Assembly: GCA_003216595.1 (NCBI GenBank)
Contig: QCIQ01000002.1
Coordinates: 1 to 64,000, forward strand
From: Prochlorococcus sp. AG-402-M18
GTDB taxonomy: Bacteria > Cyanobacteriota > Cyanobacteriia > PCC-6307 > Cyanobiaceae
Reading direction: 5' to 3'
Length of the DNA: 64,000 nt
Numbering within the stretch: position 1 is the stretch's first letter; each line of letters opens with the position of its first letter. The notes beneath the pieces were generated by a model. That model was given only the letters and a program-made list of their open reading frames with translations. It did not search any database and had not been told where the DNA came from. Below, in pieces: positions 45,621 to 54,360 of this stretch. The translations under genes and the position numbers were made by a program.

Positions 45621-46964
45621 TTGCGTTTGAGTGAAAACATGTCATCCATAAAAGGCTTAGATGCCAGAAGAGCTGCTTGGGAGGTTATCCAAGCAGTAGG
45701 TGGAGGAGCATTTGCAGATGTGGCCTTGGAAAGGATCTTTAATCTTTATTCATTCAAGTCGTTAGATAAGGCATTAATAACTGAACTTTCTTATGGTGCA
45801 ATTCGCCATAGATATTACTTAGATTGTTGGATTGATTTTTTAGGGAAAGTACCGGCTAAAAAACAGCCTCCGTTATTGAGGTGGCTATTGCATCTTGGGC
45901 TTTATCAGATTTTGAAAATGAAGCGAATACCCCCAGCTGCTGCAATCAATACAACTGTTGAGCTTGCGAAAACACATCATTTGAAAAAACTTGCCCCTGT
46001 TGTTAATGGAATCTTGCGATCTGCTCTTAGAACAAAAGAGAGAGGTCTTCAATTACCGAAATTAAATAATCCGAGTTTAGAATTGGCAAAAAACGAGTCT
46101 CTTCCTCCTTGGTTTGCAGATGAATTGATTGCTTGGAAGGGAATCAAAGATGCTCATAAGATTGCTAAGGCATTTAACTGCGTTAGTTCTATTGATATAA
46201 GAGTGAATAAATTGCGCGCAGATTTAAAAGAAGTTAAAGAAATTTTTGATTCCGGTGGTATTAACAATCAATTTATTCCAAACTGTCCTTACGGATTGGA
46301 AATTCGATCTAGTGAAGGGGAGCCTAGGAAATGGCCCGGTTATGAGGAAGGTAAATGGAGTGTCCAAGATAGATCTTCCCAGCTAATTGCCCCATTATTA
46401 GGACCTCTGCCTGGAGAAAAAATCCTTGATGCTTGTGCCGCACCAGGAGGGAAATCAACACATATTGCTGAAATAATGAATAATGAGGGCAAGATTTGGT
46501 CTGTTGATCGATCACCCCGAAGATCTAAAAAAATATTAGCGAACTCAGAGAGACTTGGTATTAACTGTTTGCAACTATTGGTTGCTGATTCCAATGAATT
46601 ATTAGCGAAACATCCGCAATGGAAAAGTTTTTTTGATCGTATATTAATCGATGCTCCATGCTCAGGACTGGGTACTCTTTCTCGCCACCCTGATGCAAGA
46701 TGGAGGATGAATAAGGATAATATTCAGCAGCTTGTTTTGCTTCAAAGTCAGTTACTCAATTCGTTAGCTCCTTTATTAAAAAATGGAGGGAAGTTGGTTT
46801 ATTCCACTTGTACTATTCATCCAGAAGAAAATTTTAATCAGATAAAAAACTTTCTTCAATTAAAGTCTGACTTTTTGTTGGAATATGAAAAACAGATTTG
46901 GCCTGGAGAAGAAGATAATGGAGATGGTTTTTATATTGCTGTTTTAAATAAATTAAAAAATTAA
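45621..46964 (+). CDS. rsmB: 16S rRNA m5C967 methyltransferase (RsmB/Sun)
   Basis: SAM-dependent RNA methyltransferase. Seen: the N-terminal NusB-like helical domain (ARRAAWEVIQAVGGGAFAD) and the catalytic domain with DACAAPGGKSTHIAE, then VLSxxD-type SVDRSP, ILIDAPCSGLGTLSRHPDAR with the PC motif, and VYSTCTIHPEEN with the second catalytic Cys. 447 aa from TTG at 45621, or 441 aa from ATG at 45639. Divergent from the porin. Confidence 0.95.
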   Translation: MRLSENMSSIKGLDARRAAWEVIQAVGGGAFADVALERIFNLYSFKSLDKALITELSYGAIRHRYYLDCWIDFLGKVPAKKQPPLLRWLLHLGLYQILKMKRIPPAAAINTTVELAKTHHLKKLAPVVNGILRSALRTKERGLQLPKLNNPSLELAKNESLPPWFADELIAWKGIKDAHKIAKAFNCVSSIDIRVNKLRADLKEVKEIFDSGGINNQFIPNCPYGLEIRSSEGEPRKWPGYEEGKWSVQDRSSQLIAPLLGPLPGEKILDACAAPGGKSTHIAEIMNNEGKIWSVDRSPRRSKKILANSERLGINCLQLLVADSNELLAKHPQWKSFFDRILIDAPCSGLGTLSRHPDARWRMNKDNIQQLVLLQSQLLNSLAPLLKNGGKLVYSTCTIHPEENFNQIKNFLQLKSDFLLEYEKQIWPGEEDNGDGFYIAVLNKLKN

Positions 46965-47035
46965 TCAAAGGATAAAGGTGCTGACTAATTTTTAAAATGG
47001 TTAAGATTCTATTGCTTTAGAGTTAAGAATTTATT

Positions 47036-47986
47036 TTATAAACTAATTAACGAACTATGTCCTATGGCTATTGCCGTTACTAGCATTCCTAAAATTAGAA
47101 ATGGTTGAGCACTGGCTTGGTATTTAACATCAAAACTTAATGGGTCACGTAATAGCCATATGTCTTGAAATGTTATTTGAGGAATTATTAGTAAAACCAG
47201 AATAACAGATGCAAAATGTTGTCCTATTGCTATTAAAACTACTACCATTGCTAGTTGAAAGATATCTATCATTCCTGCGCTAATACGACTGGCATTTTTA
47301 ATACCAAAAACAACAGGAAGTGATTCAAGCCCAAGGCTTTTATCACCTTCCACGCTTTTAAAATCGTTTATCACAGCAATGCCTAAGCCTGATAAGCTAT
47401 AGGCAAGAGTAAGCAAGGCGGTTGTCCAGGTTAAATGTCCAAATAGAGCCTGTCCAGCCCACCAGGGAAGAGCTATATAGCTTGCTCCAAGTGCATAATT
47501 CCCAAGCCAACCATTTTGTTTAAGTTTCAAAGGTGGTGCTGAGTAAATAAAACTTACAAATGAACCTCCCAATGCCAGGAGTAGAACGGAAGGAATTGTG
47601 TGATCTGCCCACAAATCTAATAAATATGCAACTCCAAGACCAGCTATTAAGAGAACCCAAATTTGACATTTCACTTGGAAAAGTGAAATTGCCCCTGAGG
47701 GTATTGGTCTATTAGGTTCATTTATTGCGTCGATTTCTCTATCAAAGTAATCATTTATTGTTTGGGTGTATCCAGTTAAGAGTGGCCCGCTCATAAACAT
47801 GCAGCTTATCGAAGCAAGAACGTTGCTTAATTCCCAATGGTAATTACCACTGGCAGCTGCTCCACATATAACTCCCCATAACAAGGGAATCCATGTGATG
47901 GGCTTCATTAATTGCAAACGAAGCTTCCAAATGTTTTTTGTTTCAGAACCTCCTTTTATTCCAAGGAGTTGCCTTGCATCGCTCAC
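47036..47986 (-). CDS. chlG: Chlorophyll synthase (UbiA prenyltransferase family)
   Basis: Attaches the phytyl or geranylgeranyl tail to chlorophyllide at the thylakoid. Seen: NDYFDREIDAINEPNRPIPS at 78-97, the first Asp-rich prenyl diphosphate/Mg site; the second at NDFKSVEGDKSLG; and about eight to nine helices. 316 aa, GTG start. petP is 16 bp upstream on the same strand, so the two are probably one transcript. Confidence 0.97.
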   Translation of the reverse strand: MSDARQLLGIKGGSETKNIWKLRLQLMKPITWIPLLWGVICGAAASGNYHWELSNVLASISCMFMSGPLLTGYTQTINDYFDREIDAINEPNRPIPSGAISLFQVKCQIWVLLIAGLGVAYLLDLWADHTIPSVLLLALGGSFVSFIYSAPPLKLKQNGWLGNYALGASYIALPWWAGQALFGHLTWTTALLTLAYSLSGLGIAVINDFKSVEGDKSLGLESLPVVFGIKNASRISAGMIDIFQLAMVVVLIAIGQHFASVILVLLIIPQITFQDIWLLRDPLSFDVKYQASAQPFLILGMLVTAIAIGHSSLISL

Positions 47987-48001
47987 TTTTTTATCTCAGG
48001 G

Positions 48002-48223
48002 TTAAGAAACTTCATCTTCGAAGAACCAATGTTTGCTTCCATCATTCATTTTAATTACCACACCAATGCCACCTCTACCATCAGTCATCTTGTAATCGAT
48101 TACAGTGCCTCTTGGATCCTCAGATAGTTGGTTGATCAAATAAGAAGGTATGCGATCTCTTACACGTTCAATATTGATTTTAATTTTTGAACCTATCCTT
48201 GAAAGGGAGGTTGGCTTAGCCAT
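48002..48223 (-). CDS. petP: DUF2862 protein, cytochrome b6f-associated PetP
   Basis: Small soluble SH3-like protein linked to the cytochrome b6f complex in cyanobacteria and red algae. Seen: SRIGSKIKINIERVRDRIP, GTVIDYKMTDGRGGIGVVIK and HWFFEDEV. The ATG at 48223 gives 73 aa and the MAKPTSLSRIG start; 9 extra residues from 48250 are unlikely. Directly upstream of chlG. Confidence 0.88.
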   Translation of the reverse strand: MAKPTSLSRIGSKIKINIERVRDRIPSYLINQLSEDPRGTVIDYKMTDGRGGIGVVIKMNDGSKHWFFEDEVS

Positions 48224-48277
48224 GGCATCAAAATGCTTAAGTTTGGGCAACCTTAACAGTTCCCCTGTTTAAAAATC

Positions 48278-49048
48278 ATGGTTGCTTTAAGATTGATCCC
48301 TTGTCTTGATGTTTCAAATGGACGAGTAGTGAAGGGGGTTAACTTTGTTGGATTGCGTGATGCAGGTGATCCAGTTGAGCTTGGCTGTAGATACAGCAAG
48401 GCTGGAGCGGATGAATTGGTCTTTCTAGACATAACAGCCACTCACGAGAAAAGAGCAACTTTGGTTGATATGGTTAGACGAACATCCGAAGCAGTAACCA
48501 TCCCTTTTACTGTTGGAGGGGGGATAAGTTCATTGAATGGAATAAATGAATTACTACGAGCAGGAGCTGACAAGGTAAGTTTAAATTCAAGTGCTGTTAA
48601 AGACCCTGCGTTGATTTCTCAAGGGGCTAATCGTTTTGGATCACAATGTATTGTGGTTGCAATAGATGCAAAGAAGAACAAAAATATTTCTAATAAGTGG
48701 GACGTTTATGTGAGTGGTGGACGTAATAATACTGGTTTGGATGCGATTGAATGGGCAGAAAAAGTATTTGAGCTAGGAGCAGGAGAAATCCTATTAACTT
48801 CCATGGACGGTGACGGAACTCAAAATGGATATGACATAGAACTAACTAAATCTATTTCTGAAAAGGTTCCAATTCCTGTAATAGCTTCAGGAGGAGCTGG
48901 TTGTTTGAGACACATTAAAGAGGCTTTTACTCTTGGGAAATCTTCAGCTGCCCTCTTGGCATCCCTATTGCATGATGGACAATTAACTATCAGCGAAATT
49001 AAAGAGTATCTAATTAAGGAAAATTTACCTATCAGACCAGTTGAATGA
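48278..49048 (+). CDS. hisF: Imidazole glycerol phosphate synthase, cyclase subunit
   Basis: Histidine pathway; uses ammonia from HisH. Seen: [20 protein letters not shown] with the catalytic Asp of strand 1, [43 protein letters not shown] with the second catalytic Asp region, and VIASGGAG. 256 aa, ATG start. Divergent from petP by about 55 bp. Confidence 0.97.
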   Translation: MVALRLIPCLDVSNGRVVKGVNFVGLRDAGDPVELGCRYSKAGADELVFLDITATHEKRATLVDMVRRTSEAVTIPFTVGGGISSLNGINELLRAGADKVSLNSSAVKDPALISQGANRFGSQCIVVAIDAKKNKNISNKWDVYVSGGRNNTGLDAIEWAEKVFELGAGEILLTSMDGDGTQNGYDIELTKSISEKVPIPVIASGGAGCLRHIKEAFTLGKSSAALLASLLHDGQLTISEIKEYLIKENLPIRPVE

Positions 49049-49124
49049 TTAATATTTGCACTAAAAGATGTAAAATTTCTCCACTTTATTTTTTTTGTGC
49101 GAGTAAAGAATTTCTTAGATTTAT

Positions 49125-49823
49125 ATGAGGCCTGGTAACACTAAAGCTATTGAGGAAATGTTTAATTCAATTTCTTCAGAATATGATTTTTTAAATGATA
49201 TATTCAGCTTTGGATTGCATAGGTTTTGGAAAAGAAAATTATTGGATATTCTTAATCCAACGTTGGGAGAAAAGTGGATAGATCTTTGTTGTGGAACTGG
49301 AGATATGTCAATTTTATTAGCTAGATATATCAAGAGTTCTGAAAATATTACTGGAATAGACTCAGCTTCTAAAGCCTTATTAATTGCTAGAGAAAGATCT
49401 AAACAAAACTATTCTTCAATTAAGTGGATCAATGGTGATGCTCTAGAGACAAATCTCACATCAAATCAATTCGATGGCCTTTTAATGGCCTATGGATTAA
49501 GGAATCTTTCCAGCTCTTATGAAGGCCTTAGAGAGGCTTTTAGAATCTTGAAACCTGGAGGAAGAGCTGGGATCTTAGATTTTAGATCTTTTGAAGAACT
49601 TTCCATACAAGGGATATTCCAAAAAATTTATTTAAATCTTTATGTTGTTCCAATTGCATCTCTTTTCGGTTTGGGAAAAGAATATTCATATATAAAAAAA
49701 AGCTTACTTAACTTTCCTTCAGGTGAAAAACAAATTCATTTGGCACTTTCTGCGGGCTTCAAAAAAGCAAAATACCAAACATTAGCAATGGGACAAATGG
49801 GGATTTTATTACTTGAAGCTTGA
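49125..49823 (+). CDS. menG: 2-phytyl-1,4-naphthoquinone methyltransferase (MenG/UbiE)
   Basis: SAM methyltransferase finishing phylloquinone, the photosystem I A1 acceptor, and possibly plastoquinone. Seen: IEEMFNSISSEYDFLNDIFS, the SAM loop WIDLCCGTGDMSILLA, NGDALETNL and LKPGGRAGILDF. 232 aa, ATG start. Single gene; DUF721 is convergent. Confidence 0.95.
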   Translation: MRPGNTKAIEEMFNSISSEYDFLNDIFSFGLHRFWKRKLLDILNPTLGEKWIDLCCGTGDMSILLARYIKSSENITGIDSASKALLIARERSKQNYSSIKWINGDALETNLTSNQFDGLLMAYGLRNLSSSYEGLREAFRILKPGGRAGILDFRSFEELSIQGIFQKIYLNLYVVPIASLFGLGKEYSYIKKSLLNFPSGEKQIHLALSAGFKKAKYQTLAMGQMGILLLEA

Positions 49824-49834
49824 ATCAAGATCGT

Positions 49835-50317
49835 TCAATCTATTCTCAATTCTTTTCTTCTACAGAAACTACATTTACCCCATAATTTAACTTCTCCTTT
49901 GGGAGAAGGAACTTTGCAAAAAGGACAATTGGTGATTCCATTCTTATCAGTTCTACTTGGGTGCTTTTCCCATATTTCTTTTTCACTTTCTCTAGCAACT
50001 AAATCATTGGGATAATGTTGTCTAATCCGAATCTCTTTTATTTGATATCCATATGATTTTAAAGACTCAATTAATTCTAAGCGGTTGTATTGAAGAGCCT
50101 GTCTCCACTGTGGATGACTTGCTCCAATCGTTAAAATTTTATTTTGAATGTTAAGTGGTGTGCAATTTAATGCGAGTTGCTCCCCAGCTATTTCTTCCCA
50201 ATCATGAATAAGGCCTCCCACCTTTCCTTTCCATGAAGAAGTGATTTCTTCCAAGCATGTATAAATTGAATGCTCTCTTCTTGCTTTTGTTTTATGCTTT
50301 AAGTCTTCTAAAATCAA
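49835..50317 (-). CDS. DciA/DUF721-type protein with a zinc-ribbon tail
   Basis: The DUF721 domain, seen as GGLIHDWEEIAGEQLALNC and LTIGASHPQWRQALQYNR, is the DciA family that loads the replicative helicase in many bacteria. The C-terminal 40 residues hold CPFCKVPSPKGEVKLWGKC-type CxxC pairs, a zinc ribbon, as in the cyanobacterial branch. 160 aa, TTG start. Function inferred from the family. Confidence 0.82.
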   Translation of the reverse strand: MILEDLKHKTKARREHSIYTCLEEITSSWKGKVGGLIHDWEEIAGEQLALNCTPLNIQNKILTIGASHPQWRQALQYNRLELIESLKSYGYQIKEIRIRQHYPNDLVARESEKEIWEKHPSRTDKNGITNCPFCKVPSPKGEVKLWGKCSFCRRKELRID

Positions 50318-50389
50318 TTTTAATTAGACACTGTTGGTGAGTTAGTGCTTAAATCTAGCTAATATTTTTTAGATTGCATAAAGATCCTA

Positions 50390-51166
50390 ATGGGATTATT
50401 AGATAGATTAAGTCGCTTGATAAGGGCAAATCTAAATGCTTTTGTCAGTGATGCAGAAGATCCAATAAAAATACTTGATCAGTCTGTTTCTGATATGCAA
50501 GAAGACTTGGTGAAGCTTCGTCAAGCTGTCGCTATGGCTATTGCAAGTCAAAAAAGACTAGAGAATCAGGCAAATCAAGCAAAAGATCAAATAAAAAATT
50601 GGTTTACTAGAGCTGAACTAGCCTTGAAAAAAGGAGAGGATGATTTGGCAAGAGAAGCATTAAGTAGAAAAAAAACTTTTCAAGAAACTTATGAATCTTT
50701 ATCGACTCAATTTCAAACGCAAAATGGTCAAGTTGAAAAACTAAAGAAAAGCCTTTTGTTACTAGAGAGAAAGATTGCCGAGGCTCGAACAAAAAAAGAT
50801 ATGCTTAAAGCAAGAGCTCAGGCAGCCAAAGCTCAGCAACAAATTCAAAGTGCAGTTGGTGATTTAGGTAGCAAGTCTGCTATGGCTGCTTTTGAACGAA
50901 TGGAAGATAAAGTAGAGGCATTGGAAGCTTCTGGACAAGCAGCATTAGAGTTGGCCGGAGAAGATCTAGAAAGTAAGTTCGCAGCATTAGAAGGAGGTGA
51001 TGATATAGAGAAAGAATTAGAGATATTGAGGACTCAAATGAAATCGGGAGTTGAGGCAATAGCGTTGCCTCCTTCTGATTTAGATGTCAATGAAGTAAAG
51101 ACAGTAGAAATTCAAGAAGTTGAAGTTGAATTAGAGGAGATGAAAAAGTCAATGGATAATGCTTGA
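50390..51166 (+). CDS. vipp1: Vipp1/PspA (ESCRT-III-like) membrane-shaping protein
   Basis: Forms rings and rods that protect or shape the thylakoid membrane. Seen: MGLLDRLSRLIRANLNAFVS amphipathic N-terminal helix, then long coiled coils with EDPIKILDQSVSDMQEDLVK and AQAAKAQQQIQSAVG. The C-terminal extension past residue 220 (SDLDVNEVKTVEIQEVEVEL) is the part that separates Vipp1 from PspA. 258 aa, ATG start. Confidence 0.94.
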   Translation: MGLLDRLSRLIRANLNAFVSDAEDPIKILDQSVSDMQEDLVKLRQAVAMAIASQKRLENQANQAKDQIKNWFTRAELALKKGEDDLAREALSRKKTFQETYESLSTQFQTQNGQVEKLKKSLLLLERKIAEARTKKDMLKARAQAAKAQQQIQSAVGDLGSKSAMAAFERMEDKVEALEASGQAALELAGEDLESKFAALEGGDDIEKELEILRTQMKSGVEAIALPPSDLDVNEVKTVEIQEVEVELEEMKKSMDNA

Positions 51167-51194
51167 TTTTTTAAGAACCAATTATGTTTGAAAT

Positions 51195-51959
51195 ATGAAT
51201 AATCAAAAATTCGATAGAGGAGTTGGGTTGATCTATAGATATCACAAATTAAATCATTCTTCTACCAGGTATTGGAGATTAATGCTTAAAAATATTTGTG
51301 CTAGTACAGAAATAGAACTATCAAATTGGATTGCAGAGAAACCAGTAAAAAAAAATCATCCAATAGCTATTTTTTCTTCTTGCCAAAAATTTGGTCAAGG
51401 TCAAGCTGGTCGCATTTGGCAGGCACCAAAAGGAGGGGTTTGGGTTAGTGCGGCTATTAAGAGAGAAGGTTCGTGTGAAAATAATTCTCAGCTTTATGGG
51501 TTAGCGGTGGCATTAGCTTTGGTTGAAAGAATTGAACGTATAGGAGTTAATGTGAAAATAAAATGGCCAAATGATCTTTTGGTTGATGGCCAAAAATTAG
51601 CTGGAATCTTACCTAGATTATTTTTTAGAGGAGGAAAACTTAGATTATTAAGAGTTGGAGTAGGCTTAAACGTTTTTAATAATGTTCCTAAAGAGGGGAT
51701 TTCACTAAAACAAATTATTGGAGATAAATCGACGAATATACATTTTTGGTCTTCAGAAGTTCTACTTGCAATAGAAAGATCTTTAGATCTTTTAGATACA
51801 AAACATTTTTTGTGCAGCCAGGTTGAAAAAAGATTGTGGTCAAGACAATACATTGATAAACAAACAGGATATCAATGGGATATCAAAGGTATTGACTCAA
51901 GTGGCAGATTAATTCTTTGTAAGGAAGATAAAGAGAAAGTCTTATCTGTTCAGACTTGA
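51195..51959 (+). CDS. birA: Biotin-[acetyl-CoA-carboxylase] ligase
   Basis: Attaches biotin to the carboxyl carrier protein for fatty acid synthesis. Seen: FGQGQAGRIWQAPKGGVWVS with the GxGRxxR-like loop, KWPNDLLVDGQKLAGILPRL, and VGVGLNVFNNVP. 254 aa without the N-terminal DNA-binding domain of E. coli BirA, so it is not a repressor. ATG start. Convergent with the ABC ATPase. Confidence 0.92.
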   Translation: MNNQKFDRGVGLIYRYHKLNHSSTRYWRLMLKNICASTEIELSNWIAEKPVKKNHPIAIFSSCQKFGQGQAGRIWQAPKGGVWVSAAIKREGSCENNSQLYGLAVALALVERIERIGVNVKIKWPNDLLVDGQKLAGILPRLFFRGGKLRLLRVGVGLNVFNNVPKEGISLKQIIGDKSTNIHFWSSEVLLAIERSLDLLDTKHFLCSQVEKRLWSRQYIDKQTGYQWDIKGIDSSGRLILCKEDKEKVLSVQT

Positions 51960-51968
51960 TTTTTGGAG

Positions 51969-52655
51969 TTAATTTTTAGTAATATCTGTTACTTTGCCAT
52001 CTCTAAACCTTGCTATTTTTTTTGCTCTTTGAGCAACATTGTCTTCATGTGTAACTAAGACAATTGTGATTCCTTGACCATGAAGTTGGTCAAAAAGATT
52101 TAAAACATCTTCAGTAGTTTTGGAATCAAGAGCACCAGTTGGTTCGTCTGCTAATAACAAGGATGGTTGATTGATTATTGCCCTTGCTATGGCAACTCTT
52201 TGTTGTTGTCCTCCGGACAATTGATTAGGGAGATTGGTCATCCTGTTCCCAAGCCCTACTCGGTTCAGAGCCTCTTCAGCGCGCTTCTTTCTCTCTAAAG
52301 AGGGGATGCATGCATAAATCATTGGAAGCATGACATTCTCAAGTGCTGAAACTTCTTGAAGTAGATGAAATTGCTGAAAAACAAAACCAAGTTCTTTATT
52401 TCTAATATCTGCTAGTAAGTCATCATCAAGCTTTTCTACTGCAGTTCCATTTAATTCATAAGTTCCATTAGTAGGTCGATCAAGACATCCAAGTATATTC
52501 ATTGCAGTACTTTTACCAGATCCACTTGCACCCATGACAGCAAGGTAATCGCCCTGAAAAACCTCAAGGTTAAGTTCGTCAAGAGCTTTCACTTTGACTG
52601 AGCCTTCCCCATAAAATTTATTTACGTTCCTTAGACGTGCTACAGATTTTTTCAC
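51969..52655 (-). CDS. ABC transporter ATPase, LolD/MacB/DevA type
   Basis: Seen: Walker A GASGSGKSTAMNILG, Q-loop FVFQQFHLLQ, signature LSGGQQQRVAIARA, Walker B LLADEPTGALD and the switch His in LVTHE. 228 aa is the size of LolD/MacB/DevA ATPases, which power lipoprotein release or efflux across the envelope. No cognate FtsX-like permease is in the window, so its partner is distant. GTG start. 12 bp downstream of ndhB on the same strand. Confidence 0.92.
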   Translation of the reverse strand: MKKSVARLRNVNKFYGEGSVKVKALDELNLEVFQGDYLAVMGASGSGKSTAMNILGCLDRPTNGTYELNGTAVEKLDDDLLADIRNKELGFVFQQFHLLQEVSALENVMLPMIYACIPSLERKKRAEEALNRVGLGNRMTNLPNQLSGGQQQRVAIARAIINQPSLLLADEPTGALDSKTTEDVLNLFDQLHGQGITIVLVTHEDNVAQRAKKIARFRDGKVTDITKN

Positions 52656-52667
52656 TGATGTTAATAG

Positions 52668-54230
52668 TTATCCAATTGAACTTTTACTTGCAAGAGTAAT
52701 GGCTTCACGAAGTAATGGAGTTCCATTTACCGCACTATCTGCAAAATCAAAGAGAGGGTTTGAAATGATTCCACCAATAGCAGTTACGAGAACACAAAAA
52801 ATCAATGCCACTTTGAGAGATGACATACCGGTAATTGTCCATTCTATAGACGGATAAGCTTTTACAACATCTGAGGCTTCTTTAGGTTCTGTTACTACCA
52901 TCATTTTTATAACTGAGATGTAATAGTAAATTGAAATAACAGAAGTAACTAGACCAACACTTACTAGTAAGTATTGCCCGTCTGCCCATCCAGCAAAAAA
53001 TAAATAAATCTTCCCGAAGAATCCCAACATTGGAGGGATTCCTCCCAAAGAAAGAAGGCATAAACTTAATCCCAAGGTGATTAATGGATCTTTTTGGTAT
53101 AGTCCTGCATAATCTGAAATTTGATCACTACCCGTTCTGATTGAGAACAGTATTACACACGCAAAAGCACCAAGATTCATAAACAAATAAGCAGCCATAT
53201 ATAGAACCATCGCGGCGAAACCATCTTCAGTTCCACAAACTAATCCAATCATTACAAATCCAGCTTGTCCAATCGAGCTATAAGCGAGCATCCTTTTCAT
53301 TGATTTTTGAGCTAGCGCTACAACATTTCCTAGTGACATACTTAGAACAGCTAAAACAGTAAATAGCAATTTCCATTGTGTGTCAAAAGCACTAAAACAC
53401 CCGACTAATATTCTTATTGCAAGTGCAAAACCTGCAGCCTTGGACCCTACTGATAAAAAGGCAACTACTGGTGTAGGGGAACCTTCGTAAACGTCTGGTG
53501 TCCATTGGTGAAATGGAACTGCTGCAATTTTGAAAGCTACTGTGGATAATACAAAAACTAGCGCTAATGCAGATAAAGGAGTTGGAGCACTTAATAGGTT
53601 TATTCCTATCTCTTTTAAATTTGTAGACCCACTTATTCCATATAGTAGTGATGCCCCATAAAGAAATACAGCGGCTGCAGCCGAACCAACTAACAAATAT
53701 TTTAGAGCTGCCTCTGAACTTCTTGCGTCTCTTTTGAGATATCCAGAAAGTAGGTAGCTAGCCACGGAAAGTGTTTCCAGCGAAACAAAAACACTTACTA
53801 GATCAGTTGAACCACATAGAAGCATTGCTCCAAGAGTGGCAGCTAATAATATTGCAGCAAATTCACCAATAGGACTTCCATTTTGTTCGGCATATCTCCA
53901 ACTAATTAGCAGCGAAATAAGAGTTGATAGTGCTATGACCCCTCTAAAAGCAATAGCTAGGTTGTCTGCTACAAATGCACCTAAGAAAGATTCTTGGATT
54001 TCTCCATTCCATTGCATCACTAGAAAAATCAAAGCACTACCAAGGCCTGCATAACAAATAGGAGGGGACCATCGGGTTGAAATCTTTTCACCTGCCAAAT
54101 CAACCAAAAGAGTCCCTAGCATTGCCATTAGGACCGCAGCCTCTGGAAGCACAGCTTTGGCATTCAAAGAGAGATTTAAAAGCTCTACAGGCTCGTTTAT
54201 GAATATTTGAAAAGACAAAAGTTCTCCCAT
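52668..54230 (-). CDS. ndhB: NAD(P)H-quinone oxidoreductase (NDH-1) subunit 2
   Basis: Proton-pumping antiporter-like membrane subunit of the photosynthetic NDH-1 complex, used in respiration and cyclic flow. Seen: about 14 helices, [24 protein letters not shown] [10 protein letters not shown], the [20 protein letters not shown] block, [16 protein letters not shown], and [16 protein letters not shown]. 520 aa, ATG start. Upstream of the ABC ATPase gene. Confidence 0.97.
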   Translation of the reverse strand: MGELLSFQIFINEPVELLNLSLNAKAVLPEAAVLMAMLGTLLVDLAGEKISTRWSPPICYAGLGSALIFLVMQWNGEIQESFLGAFVADNLAIAFRGVIALSTLISLLISWRYAEQNGSPIGEFAAILLAATLGAMLLCGSTDLVSVFVSLETLSVASYLLSGYLKRDARSSEAALKYLLVGSAAAAVFLYGASLLYGISGSTNLKEIGINLLSAPTPLSALALVFVLSTVAFKIAAVPFHQWTPDVYEGSPTPVVAFLSVGSKAAGFALAIRILVGCFSAFDTQWKLLFTVLAVLSMSLGNVVALAQKSMKRMLAYSSIGQAGFVMIGLVCGTEDGFAAMVLYMAAYLFMNLGAFACVILFSIRTGSDQISDYAGLYQKDPLITLGLSLCLLSLGGIPPMLGFFGKIYLFFAGWADGQYLLVSVGLVTSVISIYYYISVIKMMVVTEPKEASDVVKAYPSIEWTITGMSSLKVALIFCVLVTAIGGIISNPLFDFADSAVNGTPLLREAITLASKSSIG

Positions 54231-54360
54231 TTATGTATTGTTTTTAAGCTGTGTCTGATTTTATAACTCTAGCGAAGTTATGAAATATGCCTTTTTTATC
54301 ATTTTGGGCTATGCATTTTACTATTCAATACGTTAGATAAGAAGGAGGGAAATTGAGCTG

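Noticed and set aside
49121..49333. Minus-strand ORF of 70 codons inside menG.
   Set aside because: Shadow of menG, whose frame carries all SAM-methyltransferase motifs.
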